The translations under genes were made by a program, and so were the position numbers. Positions 24,616 to 33,345 of a stretch of 60,379 nt of DNA are shown one piece after another. Within the stretch, counting starts at the first letter, position 1; every line of letters begins with the position of its first letter. The notes under the pieces are model-generated. The model was not told the origin of the DNA. It made no database searches and saw only the letters and a list, made by a program, of their open reading frames with translations. Source of the stretch: JAYPHU01 sp038127535 (GTDB lineage Bacteria > Pseudomonadota > Alphaproteobacteria > Rhodospirillales > UBA2165); assembly GCA_038127535.1 (NCBI GenBank), contig JAYPHU010000022.1, forward strand, positions 1-60,379, given 5' to 3'.

Positions 24616-26958
24616 ATGAGTTCTCCCAAGGAATTTGCCGCTAACGAGATCGATCCGGACGCCGTTCCGCGCAAAAACCCTTTTCTCGCCTTCACTGAAT
24701 GGCTGCCCCTGGTCAACCGCCAGACCATGGGCAAGGACCTGACCGCCGGGATCACTGGTGCAATGGTAGTGCTGCCCCAAGGTGTGGCGTTCGCGACCCT
24801 GGCCGGCATGCCGCCGGAATACGGTCTCTATGCCGGCATGATCCCGGCCATTATCGCCGCCCTGTTCGGCTCATCCTGGCATTTGGTGTCTGGGCCGACC
24901 ACCGCCGCTTCGCTCTTGATCTTTGCGTCCATCAGCGCGTTTGCGACACCCGGCACGCCGGAGTTCGTCAGCCTGGTGTTAACCCTCACCCTCATGGTTG
25001 GTGCGCTGGAGCTGTTGATGGGACTGATGCGCATGGGCGCGTTGGTCAACTTTATCTCACATACCGTGGCCATCGGCTTCACTGCCGGCGCGGCGATCCT
25101 GATCATGGTCAGCCAGATGGAAGGCCTGCTGGGCCTGGATGTGCCCCGCGGCCGGCATTTTTACGACACGCTCGGCTATTTGTGGGACGACCGGGACGGT
25201 GTCTCCCCGGCCGCCGCCTTCGTCGGCGTCAGTGCCATAGCGCTGGGTATTGCCTCCAAGCGCTTGTTCCCGAACTTCCCCAACATGATACTGGCGCTGG
25301 TCGGTTCCTGCCTGATCGCCTTGGTGATGAACACCTATTTCGACGCCGGCGTGGCGACCCTAAGCGCCATTCCCTCCGGCCTGCCGCCGCTCTCCGCCCC
25401 CAACTTCTCGGCCGACGTGATCCGGGATCTGGCGCCGACTGCCGTCGCCGTGACCATCTTCGCCCTGACCGAGGCCATGTCCATTTCCCGCGCCATCGCC
25501 ATCCGCAGCGGCCAGCATATCGACGGCAATCAGGAGTTCATCGGCCAGGGGCTCTCCAACTTGGTCGGCTGCTACTTCTCCAGCTATGTCGCCACCGGTT
25601 CCTTCAACAGGTCCGGCCTGAACTTCGAATCCGGCGCACAGACGCCCATCGCCGCTATTTCCGCCGGCGTGTTCCTGATGGGGATTGTGATCCTGGTTGC
25701 ACCGCTGGTCGTCTATCTGCCCAAGGCCGGCATGGCCGGCATTTTGATCCTGGTCGGCGTCAACCTGATCGACGTTAAACACATCAAGCAGGTGATCCGC
25801 TCCAGCCGATCCGAGGCCTCGGTCCTGGCGGTGACGTTTTTCTCGGTGCTGTTTTTGGATCTGGAACTGGCGATCTTTGCCGGCGTCATCCTGTCCCTGG
25901 TGTTCTATCTCAACCGCACGTCCCACCCGAACGTGGCGGTGATGGCCCCCAATAATGTGGATGACCGTCGCCGCCTGTCAGAAGTCCGCGACCAGCCGGA
26001 ATGTCCCCAGCTCAAGATCGTCCGCATTGACGGTGCGATGTATTTCGGGGCTGTCTCCAGCGTAATCGAGGACCTGCACCGGCTGGAGTCCAAATTCCCG
26101 GACCAGCGGCATATGGTCGTTCTTTGTTCGGGCATTCACTTTATCGACGTTACCGGTGCGGAAGCCCTGGCCAGCGAGGCGGCCGCGCTCCATAAAGCCG
26201 GCGGGGCGCTTTACCTGGTGGGCCTGAGGGGGCGCGTGCTGGAACAACTTCGCAAGTCCGGCGTCGAGGAGGAGATCGGTAAGGAGAATATCTTCCAATC
26301 CAAGACCGTCGGTTTTGCCACGATCTATCAACGCCTGAACCAGGATATCTGCGGCAGTTGCGCCCAGCGCATTTTCTGGGAATGCCGAGAACAGGAAGAC
26401 CGCCCGGCCCCAATTCTTCCCGCCATGCTGCCCATCGCGACGCAGTCGTCCCACGCGCCCGCGCCGGCGGTTCAGGACAAACCGGCCATAAAGCCCGCCC
26501 CACGATCCGGCCCCCGCCGTATCTTGGTGTTGATTGATCTGGAACGCTACCCGGCCGAGACACTGCAAATGGCCGCGGATTTGGCCAAAGAGAACGGCGC
26601 GGAGCTCGCCGTCGGCAGCCTGATCAAGTGGCAGATGGAACACGGCCATTCCCTGGCGCTCAATGTGGTGTCGGATGATCTGATCGCGTCGCTTTGCGCA
26701 CCTGCACAGGCCCGGCTGCAGGGCATGGCGGAAGAGGCCGGGTTTCCCGATTGCGCCACGCTTCTCTCCACCAAGCAGGACGCCGGCGCGGCAACCCTCG
26801 ACATGGTGATCGACTGGCACCCTGACCTGCTGGTTATCGCCGATCACAGCGGTTTCGATCTGGAATTGGGCAGCCACGTGTCCTACCGGACGCCGTCCGG
26901 CCGCGCGGAAGTTGATATCGTCCGCTATAAACACGCTCGTAAAAACCACGGGAAGTAG
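24616..26958 (+). CDS. SulP-family anion transporter with STAS and C-terminal USP domains
   Basis: 780 residues from ATG 24616. Residues 30-430 hold the SulP/SLC26 membrane core (GAMVVLPQGVAFATLAGMPPEYGLYAG, the sulfate-transporter signature). Residues about 465-570 are the STAS domain (IVRIDGAMYFGAVSSVIEDL, SGIHFIDVTGAEAL). A Cys-rich linker follows (DICGSCAQRIFWEC). After a disordered Pro/Ala stretch, residues about 640-770 (RRILVLIDLERYPAETLQMAADLAKENGAELAVG, then LDMVIDWHPDLLVIADHS) form a universal-stress-protein domain. SulP proteins move sulfate, bicarbonate or dicarboxylates. The USP tail and the Cys linker suggest nucleotide or redox control, which is inference. Confidence 0.88.
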   Translation: MSSPKEFAANEIDPDAVPRKNPFLAFTEWLPLVNRQTMGKDLTAGITGAMVVLPQGVAFATLAGMPPEYGLYAGMIPAIIAALFGSSWHLVSGPTTAASLLIFASISAFATPGTPEFVSLVLTLTLMVGALELLMGLMRMGALVNFISHTVAIGFTAGAAILIMVSQMEGLLGLDVPRGRHFYDTLGYLWDDRDGVSPAAAFVGVSAIALGIASKRLFPNFPNMILALVGSCLIALVMNTYFDAGVATLSAIPSGLPPLSAPNFSADVIRDLAPTAVAVTIFALTEAMSISRAIAIRSGQHIDGNQEFIGQGLSNLVGCYFSSYVATGSFNRSGLNFESGAQTPIAAISAGVFLMGIVILVAPLVVYLPKAGMAGILILVGVNLIDVKHIKQVIRSSRSEASVLAVTFFSVLFLDLELAIFAGVILSLVFYLNRTSHPNVAVMAPNNVDDRRRLSEVRDQPECPQLKIVRIDGAMYFGAVSSVIEDLHRLESKFPDQRHMVVLCSGIHFIDVTGAEALASEAAALHKAGGALYLVGLRGRVLEQLRKSGVEEEIGKENIFQSKTVGFATIYQRLNQDICGSCAQRIFWECREQEDRPAPILPAMLPIATQSSHAPAPAVQDKPAIKPAPRSGPRRILVLIDLERYPAETLQMAADLAKENGAELAVGSLIKWQMEHGHSLALNVVSDDLIASLCAPAQARLQGMAEEAGFPDCATLLSTKQDAGAATLDMVIDWHPDLLVIADHSGFDLELGSHVSYRTPSGRAEVDIVRYKHARKNHGK

Positions 26959-26964
26959 AGTTTA

Positions 26965-27295
26965 TTAGGCGGCTTCGGTGCCGGCGTCCTTCGTCGCCTC
27001 TGCCAGCGGCAAGGTAAAGCTGAAGGTCTAGCCCTCGCCCTCCGCCGTGGTGACCCACAGATTGCCGCCGTAGAGTTCGATCATTTTCAAAAAGTTCTCC
27101 ATAGAGGACATCGCGCTGGAGCCTTCGGAGTCAAAAAACCGGGCATGGTTGTCATTAAAATTCTGGATGTTGCAGTCGACTAACCAGGACGTCATTGAAA
27201 TAAGCGCGACAGCCCCGCCGATGGCGATCAGCAGGAAGTTCCTCGGAGTATTCTCAAGCAGTTGCTTGTTTAAATCCGCAATACGTCTACACGAT
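26965..27295 (-). pseudogene. Histidine-kinase remnant with internal deletion and TAG stop
   Basis: A frame open from 27295 reads RIADLNKQLLEN, a hydrophobic helix (NFLLIAIGGAVALISMTSWL), then directly FFDSEGSSAMSSMENFLKM, then IELYGGNLWVTTAEGEG, a TAG at 27030-27028, then TFSFTLPLAEATKD and TAA at 26965. 'YGGxLWVxxxxGEGxTFxFTLP' is the G2 end of a GHKL histidine-kinase ATPase. The TAG stands where Ser (TCG) is usual. The H-box and N-box are missing between the membrane helix and this tail, so a large internal deletion preceded or accompanied the nonsense mutation. There is no start codon. Confidence 0.65.
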
Positions 27296-27515
27296 CAGCG
27301 ACGTCAGCTCGGGGCTGCTAATCGTGGATGACACCCTTAATTTAACTAATTAAATTCCATTACGACACCGGCACAGGCTCGCCGTCCCAGCTCTTCGGAA
27401 AAACCTCTCAACCTCTAATTGATGCTTTTCATCGCCAGTTTCAAGGAATTCGCCTTCGCGAATAGTTGGGGAAATACCGAATCTTAGGCCAAATCCTGAG
27501 CAATAACCCTGGGTA

Positions 27516-28682
27516 TTATAGTATTCCTCGCGCCTGAACCCACTCGGTGACATGACGCACGGCTTCCTGCAGCTTCTCCGGCTGCTCTTTGTAGTAGTGG
27601 GTCGCGCCGTCAATCACGACCAAGGTTTTGTCCGGACTGGCCGAGGCCTCGAAGATCTGCCGCGTGTGGCTGGGCGGCGTCGCATCATCGGCTTCGTTCT
27701 CGATCAGCAAGAGCGGCGTATCGACTTCGGTGACGTTCACCAGCCCATTGGTATTGGACTTTTCCGACCATTGAGACATCCAGGCGCGAAGCGTGCTGAA
27801 CCGGGCCAAGCCCACCGGACCCACATTCACCGTTTCCGGATCGCCCAAATAGCACCAGTTGATCTTGCGACCGCTGGGCTCCAGGGTCGCGTCGAAATGC
27901 CTTGGGTCCGCCATGGTCCGATGCGTGATAAACGGCCGCTCCATCTCTAGCCCGCCCCGCTCTTTCAGATGGGCCAAAGTCGCCTCCACCCGCGCGGTAA
28001 TCCGGCACACCCGGTCATATTGGGCCTGACGGAAGCGAGTGACCCAGGCCGGATCGTACGGCGGTTTGTTGGGGTTATCGGGATTATAGATATCCAGTTC
28101 CTGATCGCGGTTATCGGGATCGCTCTCATCAATTACCGAGGGATCTATCCATTCGGTCAGGATTTTCGCCCGGCCGATATGGGCGGCGATGAAGATAACC
28201 AGATCGGCCGGCGGCATCTCCGCCAGTTTCAGATTTACAGGGTCCCCCGCCGGGGTTTCGGTTACCGTCGGGTTCAGCCCCTGTGACTGATAAAACAGCC
28301 CCAGCGAGCCGCCGCCGCTCCAGCCCACCAGCACCACGTGCTTATAGCCCAGCTCTTCCTTGGCGAAGCGGATATAGGCGCCCAGGTCGATCGCCACTTT
28401 TTCCATGATCAGCGCCGTATCGTTCTTGGCGTAGCGGCTGCCGCAGCAGATGACGTGGCACCCCGCCCGCGCCAGGCACGCCGGAAACGGCATCAGGTTC
28501 AGCGTGCTGGCGGGATGCATGAAGACAAAAACCGTGTCGGAGGCGACGTCCTTGGGCACGATCTGCTGGCCTTCCAGGAACACATAGCCCTGGCTGCCGA
28601 CAAAACCGTAGGTTTCGGTGAAGGACGATTTGTCCTCGAATTGCACAATGATCGGGCGGCGTTCGATTTCGTGTTCGGCCAT
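27516..28682 (-). CDS. Alpha/beta-hydrolase family protein
   Basis: 388 residues from the ATG at 28682, preceded by GGGAGGGAGA. The nucleophile elbow is VLVGWSGGGSLGLF, with Ser in G-x-S-G-G. The histidine candidate is in GATHYYKEQPE at the C-terminus, with an acidic residue in ENEADDATPPSH just before it. FMHPASTLNLMPFPACLARAG suggests an oxyanion strand. Long internal loops (EWIDPSVIDESDPDNRDQEL) make it larger than a plain hydrolase. The fold covers esterases, dienelactone hydrolases and C-C hydrolases; the substrate cannot be read. It is divergent from the monooxygenase-like gene at 28800. Confidence 0.82.
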   Translation of the reverse strand: MAEHEIERRPIIVQFEDKSSFTETYGFVGSQGYVFLEGQQIVPKDVASDTVFVFMHPASTLNLMPFPACLARAGCHVICCGSRYAKNDTALIMEKVAIDLGAYIRFAKEELGYKHVVLVGWSGGGSLGLFYQSQGLNPTVTETPAGDPVNLKLAEMPPADLVIFIAAHIGRAKILTEWIDPSVIDESDPDNRDQELDIYNPDNPNKPPYDPAWVTRFRQAQYDRVCRITARVEATLAHLKERGGLEMERPFITHRTMADPRHFDATLEPSGRKINWCYLGDPETVNVGPVGLARFSTLRAWMSQWSEKSNTNGLVNVTEVDTPLLLIENEADDATPPSHTRQIFEASASPDKTLVVIDGATHYYKEQPEKLQEAVRHVTEWVQARGIL

Positions 28683-28799
28683 GGCGTATCTCCCTCCCCT
28701 CATTGTTAGTGGATTAACGAGCCTCGGCCAACCACTCGTGAACCCCTTCTTGCAGCCCGTGTGCGATCAGGTAAAGTTGCGGCAGAAGGAAGAACAGCC

Positions 28800-29114
28800 A
28801 TGATCACAGCTATCGTCCAGTTCAAAGTCGGCCCCGGCGCCGACAAAGCTCAAATCTCCGAGAACATGAAGAAGGTCGCGCCCAAGTTCGAGGGCATGCC
28901 CAATTTGATCCGCAAGAATTTCCTGTTCGACGGCGACAATGGCGTCGGGGGCGGCGTATATACCTGGGAATCCCGGGAAGCGGCCGAAGCGGTCTATGCC
29001 GAGGGCGGGCCCTGGCGGCAATCGATCCGCGACATCTACGGCGTTGATCCGGACATCACCTATTTCGAGACGCCGGTGATCGTCGACAACAAGATGGGCG
29101 AAATCCAGACCTGA
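28800..29114 (+). CDS. Small YdhR/antibiotic-monooxygenase-like protein
   Basis: 104 residues from the ATG at 28800 with AAGGAAGAA upstream. MITAIVQFKVGPGADKAQIS, IRKNFLFDGDNGVGGGVYTW and ITYFETPVIVDNK form a dimeric alpha-beta barrel of the YdhR type ('GGVYTWxSREAAEAVY'). Family members are small cofactor-free monooxygenases or binding proteins. It is convergent with the GMC oxidoreductase (13 bp between stops). Confidence 0.8.
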   Translation: MITAIVQFKVGPGADKAQISENMKKVAPKFEGMPNLIRKNFLFDGDNGVGGGVYTWESREAAEAVYAEGGPWRQSIRDIYGVDPDITYFETPVIVDNKMGEIQT

Positions 29115-29126
29115 CCTAAAACCGGC

Positions 29127-30782
29127 TTAGTCGAAAGCGGGCACCTCAGCCCGCGCCAACGGCGGCTTACCGAGGATTGCATCAGCCGCCTTCTCCGCGA
29201 TCATGATGGTCGGCGCATTGGTATTGCCGCCGTTTACGAACGGCATCACCGACGCATCAACGACGCGCAGGCCTTCGATCCCCCGCACTTTTAAATCTCC
29301 GTCGACAACCGCTTCCTGGTCCGCGCCCATGCGGCAGGTGCCGACCGGGTGATAGAGGGTCGAGCCCGTCTCCCGGATGAAATTGTCGATCTCGTCATCG
29401 GACTGCACATCAGGGCCGGGTTCCAGCTCGCCCTGAAGATCATCCGCCATAGGCGATTGAGACAGTACCCGCCGGGCCGCCTTGACCCCTTCCCGGAGCG
29501 TGATCAGGTCCGTTTCTTCGCCCAGATAATTGTGAAAAATCTTCACCGGCTCCAGGGGATCGTTTGAGGCCAAATCGATTTGGCCGCGGGAGTCGGGGTG
29601 CAGATCAACGACCCGGAACACCAGTTGATGGCCGGCCGGCTTTTTGATGCCGGGGAACCAGGGCCCGGCTTCCGGCGCGACCGGAGCAACGAAGAACTGA
29701 ACGTCCGGGCGGTCGAGCCCTGGCCGGGTCCGCACATAGCCCATGGCCGACAGCGGCATGCCCCGTACCGGCCCTTTGCCACGGAACATCCAATTCAGCA
29801 TGTGCCCGGTCAGCCGGTCGAAGCGCAGCTCGTTCTCGAACCCGAACTTGCCGCCGGCTTTCATGCGTAGCAGCACAGACAGGTGATCCTGTAGGTTCTT
29901 GCCCACCGCCGGCCGGTCGAGCACGAGCTTGATACCGTGCTGTTGTAATGCCGCCGCTTCGCCAACTCCGGACAGCATTAACAACTGCGGCGAATTAATC
30001 GCGCCGCCGGACAGGATCACATCCCGATTAGCGGCGACGAACTTATCCTGACCATCCTGGCGGAAGCGAACGCCGGTGGCCCGGCCGTTCTCGATCTCCA
30101 CTTTAAGCACCTGGGCGCCCGTCAACACCTGCACGTTCTTCCGTTCCGACGCGGGGCGCAGGTAGGCCCTGGCCGCCGAAGACCGCAACCGACTGCCCAC
30201 AGTATAGTCCGGCGGGCCGAAGCCTTCCGGCTTGGCGCCGTGAAAATCCTCCGTCATGTCGAACCCGGCCGCCTCGGCGGATTTCAGAACCGTAGCCATC
30301 TCCAACGAATGCGCCGGATAGGTCATAACCTGCAGTGGACCGTCGGCACCGTGGTAATCCGTCTCGCCGCGATCATTGGTCTCGGCCCGCTTGAAATACG
30401 GCAGTACGTCGGCAAAGCCCCAGCCGGTGAGGCCGGCCTGGCGCCAATGGTCATAGTCGCGGGGATGTCCCCTTGAATAGATCATCCCGTTGATCGACGA
30501 CGAGCCGCCGATCACCTTGCCCCTGGGCACCATGATCCGCCGGCCATTGAGGCCCGGCTCGGGCTCGGACACGTAATTCCAGTTATAGCGCTTGTCGAAC
30601 CACAGCCAGCGCGCCGCCAGCGGAATGGCGAACAGGGGATTACGATCCCAATTCCCGGCCTCCAGCACCAGCACGGAATGCTTACCGTGTTCGGAAAGGC
30701 GGTTGGCCAGCACGCAGCCCGCCGAGCCCGCGCCGACAATCACAAAATCCGCTAAAAAATCCACGTCCTCCATAAATTTCAA
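29127..30782 (-). CDS. GMC-family flavin oxidoreductase (choline dehydrogenase-like)
   Basis: 551 residues, standard for the family. The FAD-binding start DFVIVGAGSAGCVLANRLSE and the GMC signature GGSSSINGMIYSRGHPRDYD are intact, as is the second signature GGAINSPQLLMLSGVG. The substrate-end TLYHPVGTCRMGADQ and NGGNTNAPTIMIAEKAADAI carry the active-site His and Asn. Members oxidise alcohols such as choline, polyethylene glycol or aryl alcohols to aldehydes in the cytosol or on the membrane. The genomic neighbours do not favour choline (no betB or betI), so an aryl or aliphatic alcohol is just as likely. Confidence 0.93.
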   Translation of the reverse strand: MKFMEDVDFLADFVIVGAGSAGCVLANRLSEHGKHSVLVLEAGNWDRNPLFAIPLAARWLWFDKRYNWNYVSEPEPGLNGRRIMVPRGKVIGGSSSINGMIYSRGHPRDYDHWRQAGLTGWGFADVLPYFKRAETNDRGETDYHGADGPLQVMTYPAHSLEMATVLKSAEAAGFDMTEDFHGAKPEGFGPPDYTVGSRLRSSAARAYLRPASERKNVQVLTGAQVLKVEIENGRATGVRFRQDGQDKFVAANRDVILSGGAINSPQLLMLSGVGEAAALQQHGIKLVLDRPAVGKNLQDHLSVLLRMKAGGKFGFENELRFDRLTGHMLNWMFRGKGPVRGMPLSAMGYVRTRPGLDRPDVQFFVAPVAPEAGPWFPGIKKPAGHQLVFRVVDLHPDSRGQIDLASNDPLEPVKIFHNYLGEETDLITLREGVKAARRVLSQSPMADDLQGELEPGPDVQSDDEIDNFIRETGSTLYHPVGTCRMGADQEAVVDGDLKVRGIEGLRVVDASVMPFVNGGNTNAPTIMIAEKAADAILGKPPLARAEVPAFD

Positions 30783-30936
30783 CCTAGTTTGGTGTTGATT
30801 GTCTGGATCCTATTATCTATCACAAACGTGGGAGTAGTTAACAGATATACGCGCGGATTTGTCACTGCGGCGGCTTTGGCGTGGCGACCCTCCCCAACAT
30901 CTATGAGACTTTTCAAACGCGTAGCGGGATAAGACG

Positions 30937-32691
30937 ATGACATCTGACATCATGCATATCGAAACAGACGTATTGGTTGTGGGCTCCGGCGTGGCCGGCA
31001 TGATGGCCGTGGTCGGCTGTATGCGCTCCGGCGTTAAACCGGTGATCGCCACCAAGGGCACCTACGCCTCTGGCGCGTCGTCCATGGCGCGGGGCGGTCA
31101 CTCTTTGGCGCTGGGGCACTCTGACGCGGAAGACAATCCCGAACTGTTCTTCGAAGACATTTTCGCCGGCAGCGGCGATATTGGTAATCCGCGCCTGATC
31201 GACATCGTCGCCCATGAATCCATCGCCCGCTCGGCCGAGCTGGATGACTGGGGCCTCGGCCTGGTGAAGCAGGATGACGGCAAATACGACCAGCGCTTCG
31301 GCGGCTTCCCGCACCGCTATTCCCGCATGGTCCACTGCGTCCGTTTGATGGGCAAACCGCTGATGGCGGCGCTGTCGGGCAAGACCAAAAGCTGGATCGA
31401 TCCGATCACGCATCTGCATTTCGTCGACCTGCTGATGGACGGCGACAAGGTCATCGGCGCTTGGGGCTTTTTGCACCAGAAAGGCACGCCCGTTGTGGTC
31501 CACGCCAAGTCGACCATCCTGTCCACGGGCGGCGCGCCGCAGCTTCATGCGTTGAACGACTCCCCGCCAGTGGTGTCCGGCGATGGCTATGCCATGGCCT
31601 ATCGGGCCGGGGCCGAGCTGATCGATATGGAGTTCATCGACTACCAAATTCTGACGGCGGCGCCGCCGAAGATGGCCGGCTATCCGCCCTTCTCCACCGG
31701 CCTGCTGGGCGGCGGAGGCTACCTCATCAACGGCGAGGGCGAGCGCTTCATGCATAAGTACGAGCCCGAGAAACAGGAACGCACTACCCGCGCGGTCATC
31801 AACCGGGCCATGGCCATTGAGATCATGGAAGGCCGGGGCACCAAGGACGGCAACATCCATATCGACATCCGCCATGTCTTCGACGAACTCAACGAAGGAC
31901 CGGGTAAGTCCATCATTGAGACCATGAAGAAGAACGGCGTCGATATGAGCAAAGAGTATCTGGAAGTGAACAGCGGCCCGCACACCTATCTGGGCGGCAT
32001 CCGCATCGACGAATGGGGCCGCACCAATGTGGAAGGCCTATATGCCGGCGGCGAAGCGGCCGGCGGCATCCACGGCGCGAACCGGTTGGGCGGCCTAGCG
32101 CTGATCGACTCATATGTCTTCGGATTCCGCTCCGGCATTACGGCGGCGCTGGAGTCCAAGGAGCGGGAGGCGCCCTCCGCAGATGCCGGCGGCTGGAAGG
32201 ACAAGCTGGCGGAGCTCGAAGCCGAAGCCAAAAGCAACAAGTCCGGTCCGACTGCCGACGAGTGGCGGCTTGAGGTGCAGACGTTGGTCGCCGGTTCCAT
32301 CGGGCAGGTGCGCCGGGAGGATATCCTGGTCGATGCGCTGGCCAAGCTGGACGAACTGGAAGAAAAAGGCAAAGACGCCCAGGTGGATACGGGCAGCGCC
32401 CGAAAGCAGGCCGAATCCCTCCGCCGGAACTCCGAGACTCAGAACCTGATTGAGACAGGCCGCATGCTCGCGACGGCGGCGCTCAACCGCCGGGAAAGCC
32501 GGGGTGGTCATTATCGGATGGATTACCCGGAGCAGGACGACAAAAACTTCAAGGGCAACTTTGTCATTTGGGAAGAGAACGGCGCCTGCAAAGCGGAGCT
32601 TCGTGCCGTGCCGTCCCGCGACGATATCGCCCCCCCGCCGCCGGGTGAAATTTCTCTGCAATATGACCCCATGAACGAAGATGCGGCTTAG
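30937..32691 (+). CDS. Fumarate reductase / succinate dehydrogenase-type flavoprotein
   Basis: 584 residues. DVLVVGSGVAGMMAVVGC is the dinucleotide-binding start, SSMARGGHSLALG the FAD-attachment loop region, and GGEAAGGIHGANRLGGLALI the family C-terminal FAD motif. The cap domain includes the conserved SGPHTYLGGIRIDEWG, matching the 'H-T-xGGxxxD' substrate-site motif. A Glu/Lys-rich helical C-domain follows. The family includes SdhA, FrdA, L-aspartate oxidase and adenylylsulfate reductase. No iron-sulfur partner is adjacent, so it may use a soluble acceptor. Just downstream lies tctBAC, suggesting a dicarboxylate substrate (inference). Confidence 0.87.
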   Translation: MTSDIMHIETDVLVVGSGVAGMMAVVGCMRSGVKPVIATKGTYASGASSMARGGHSLALGHSDAEDNPELFFEDIFAGSGDIGNPRLIDIVAHESIARSAELDDWGLGLVKQDDGKYDQRFGGFPHRYSRMVHCVRLMGKPLMAALSGKTKSWIDPITHLHFVDLLMDGDKVIGAWGFLHQKGTPVVVHAKSTILSTGGAPQLHALNDSPPVVSGDGYAMAYRAGAELIDMEFIDYQILTAAPPKMAGYPPFSTGLLGGGGYLINGEGERFMHKYEPEKQERTTRAVINRAMAIEIMEGRGTKDGNIHIDIRHVFDELNEGPGKSIIETMKKNGVDMSKEYLEVNSGPHTYLGGIRIDEWGRTNVEGLYAGGEAAGGIHGANRLGGLALIDSYVFGFRSGITAALESKEREAPSADAGGWKDKLAELEAEAKSNKSGPTADEWRLEVQTLVAGSIGQVRREDILVDALAKLDELEEKGKDAQVDTGSARKQAESLRRNSETQNLIETGRMLATAALNRRESRGGHYRMDYPEQDDKNFKGNFVIWEENGACKAELRAVPSRDDIAPPPPGEISLQYDPMNEDAA

Positions 32692-32891
32692 ACCGACTGA
32701 CGCTGCGGCTTTGGAAAGGGCAACATAAAATTTTATTTCTGACGAAGTTCTGTTATAACTCCGCGTAGCTTTTTGCTACGGTGATCTCGGTGATTGAGTC
32801 GCCCAATAAGAAGAAGCCAAGTCAACGGCTTCCAAATAAGTATCAAAGCGCGAAAAGCGTAAAAAATACGATGGCCTAACAGGGGTGTACC

Positions 32892-33332
32892 ATGCCGCTC
32901 TACGCAGGGAGAGCAATAACAGCGCTAGCGCTAATCGCGATTTGCGTCTACGTGTGGATGGTGTCGGAAGAATTTCCGGCGAACGGGCATCAGGTGCCAC
33001 AATTTACCTCCGGTGTGGCGATGTTATTGTGCCTGGTGCTGCTGGTGAATGCCTTCCGGGGCGAGGACAAATCCGAAAAAATCAAATTCGATTTCAGCTT
33101 CGAGGCGAATAAACAGTACGTAATCCTAGTCGTCGCTATCGTCTACGTCCCGACCATCTTTGAGCTTGGCTTTTTTACCTCCTCCTTCCTCCTGCTGCTG
33201 ATCGGCTCCCTCATTGTCGGCGTTCGCTCGCCGAAACCGATTGTATTTACCATCGGCATTTCGATCCCACTGATGTACTTGTTCTTTGAAATTTTCCTGC
33301 AGGCGCGGCTGCCGCGCGGCATCTTGATCTGA
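32892..33332 (+). CDS. tctB: Tripartite tricarboxylate transporter small permease subunit
   Basis: 146 residues with four hydrophobic helices: AITALALIAICVYVWMVSEEF, SGVAMLLCLVLLVNAF, YVILVVAIVYVPTIFELGFF and IVFTIGISIPLMYLFFEIFLQ. The ending FLQARLPRGIL is the TctB hallmark. It starts the TctB-TctA-TctC order. The AT-rich spacer 32692-32891 holds no gene and probably the operon promoter. Confidence 0.9.
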   Translation: MPLYAGRAITALALIAICVYVWMVSEEFPANGHQVPQFTSGVAMLLCLVLLVNAFRGEDKSEKIKFDFSFEANKQYVILVVAIVYVPTIFELGFFTSSFLLLLIGSLIVGVRSPKPIVFTIGISIPLMYLFFEIFLQARLPRGILI

Positions 33333-33345
33333 GCGGAGTGGCATA

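Noticed and set aside
24699..25778. 359-codon frame inside the SulP gene
   Set aside because: Arg/His/Gly-rich out-of-frame translation of a GC-rich membrane protein.
27339..27356. AT-rich hairpin AATTTAA-CTAA-TTAAATT as a regulatory element
   Set aside because: Weak seven-pair AT stem near a pseudogene; could be chance in AT-rich DNA.
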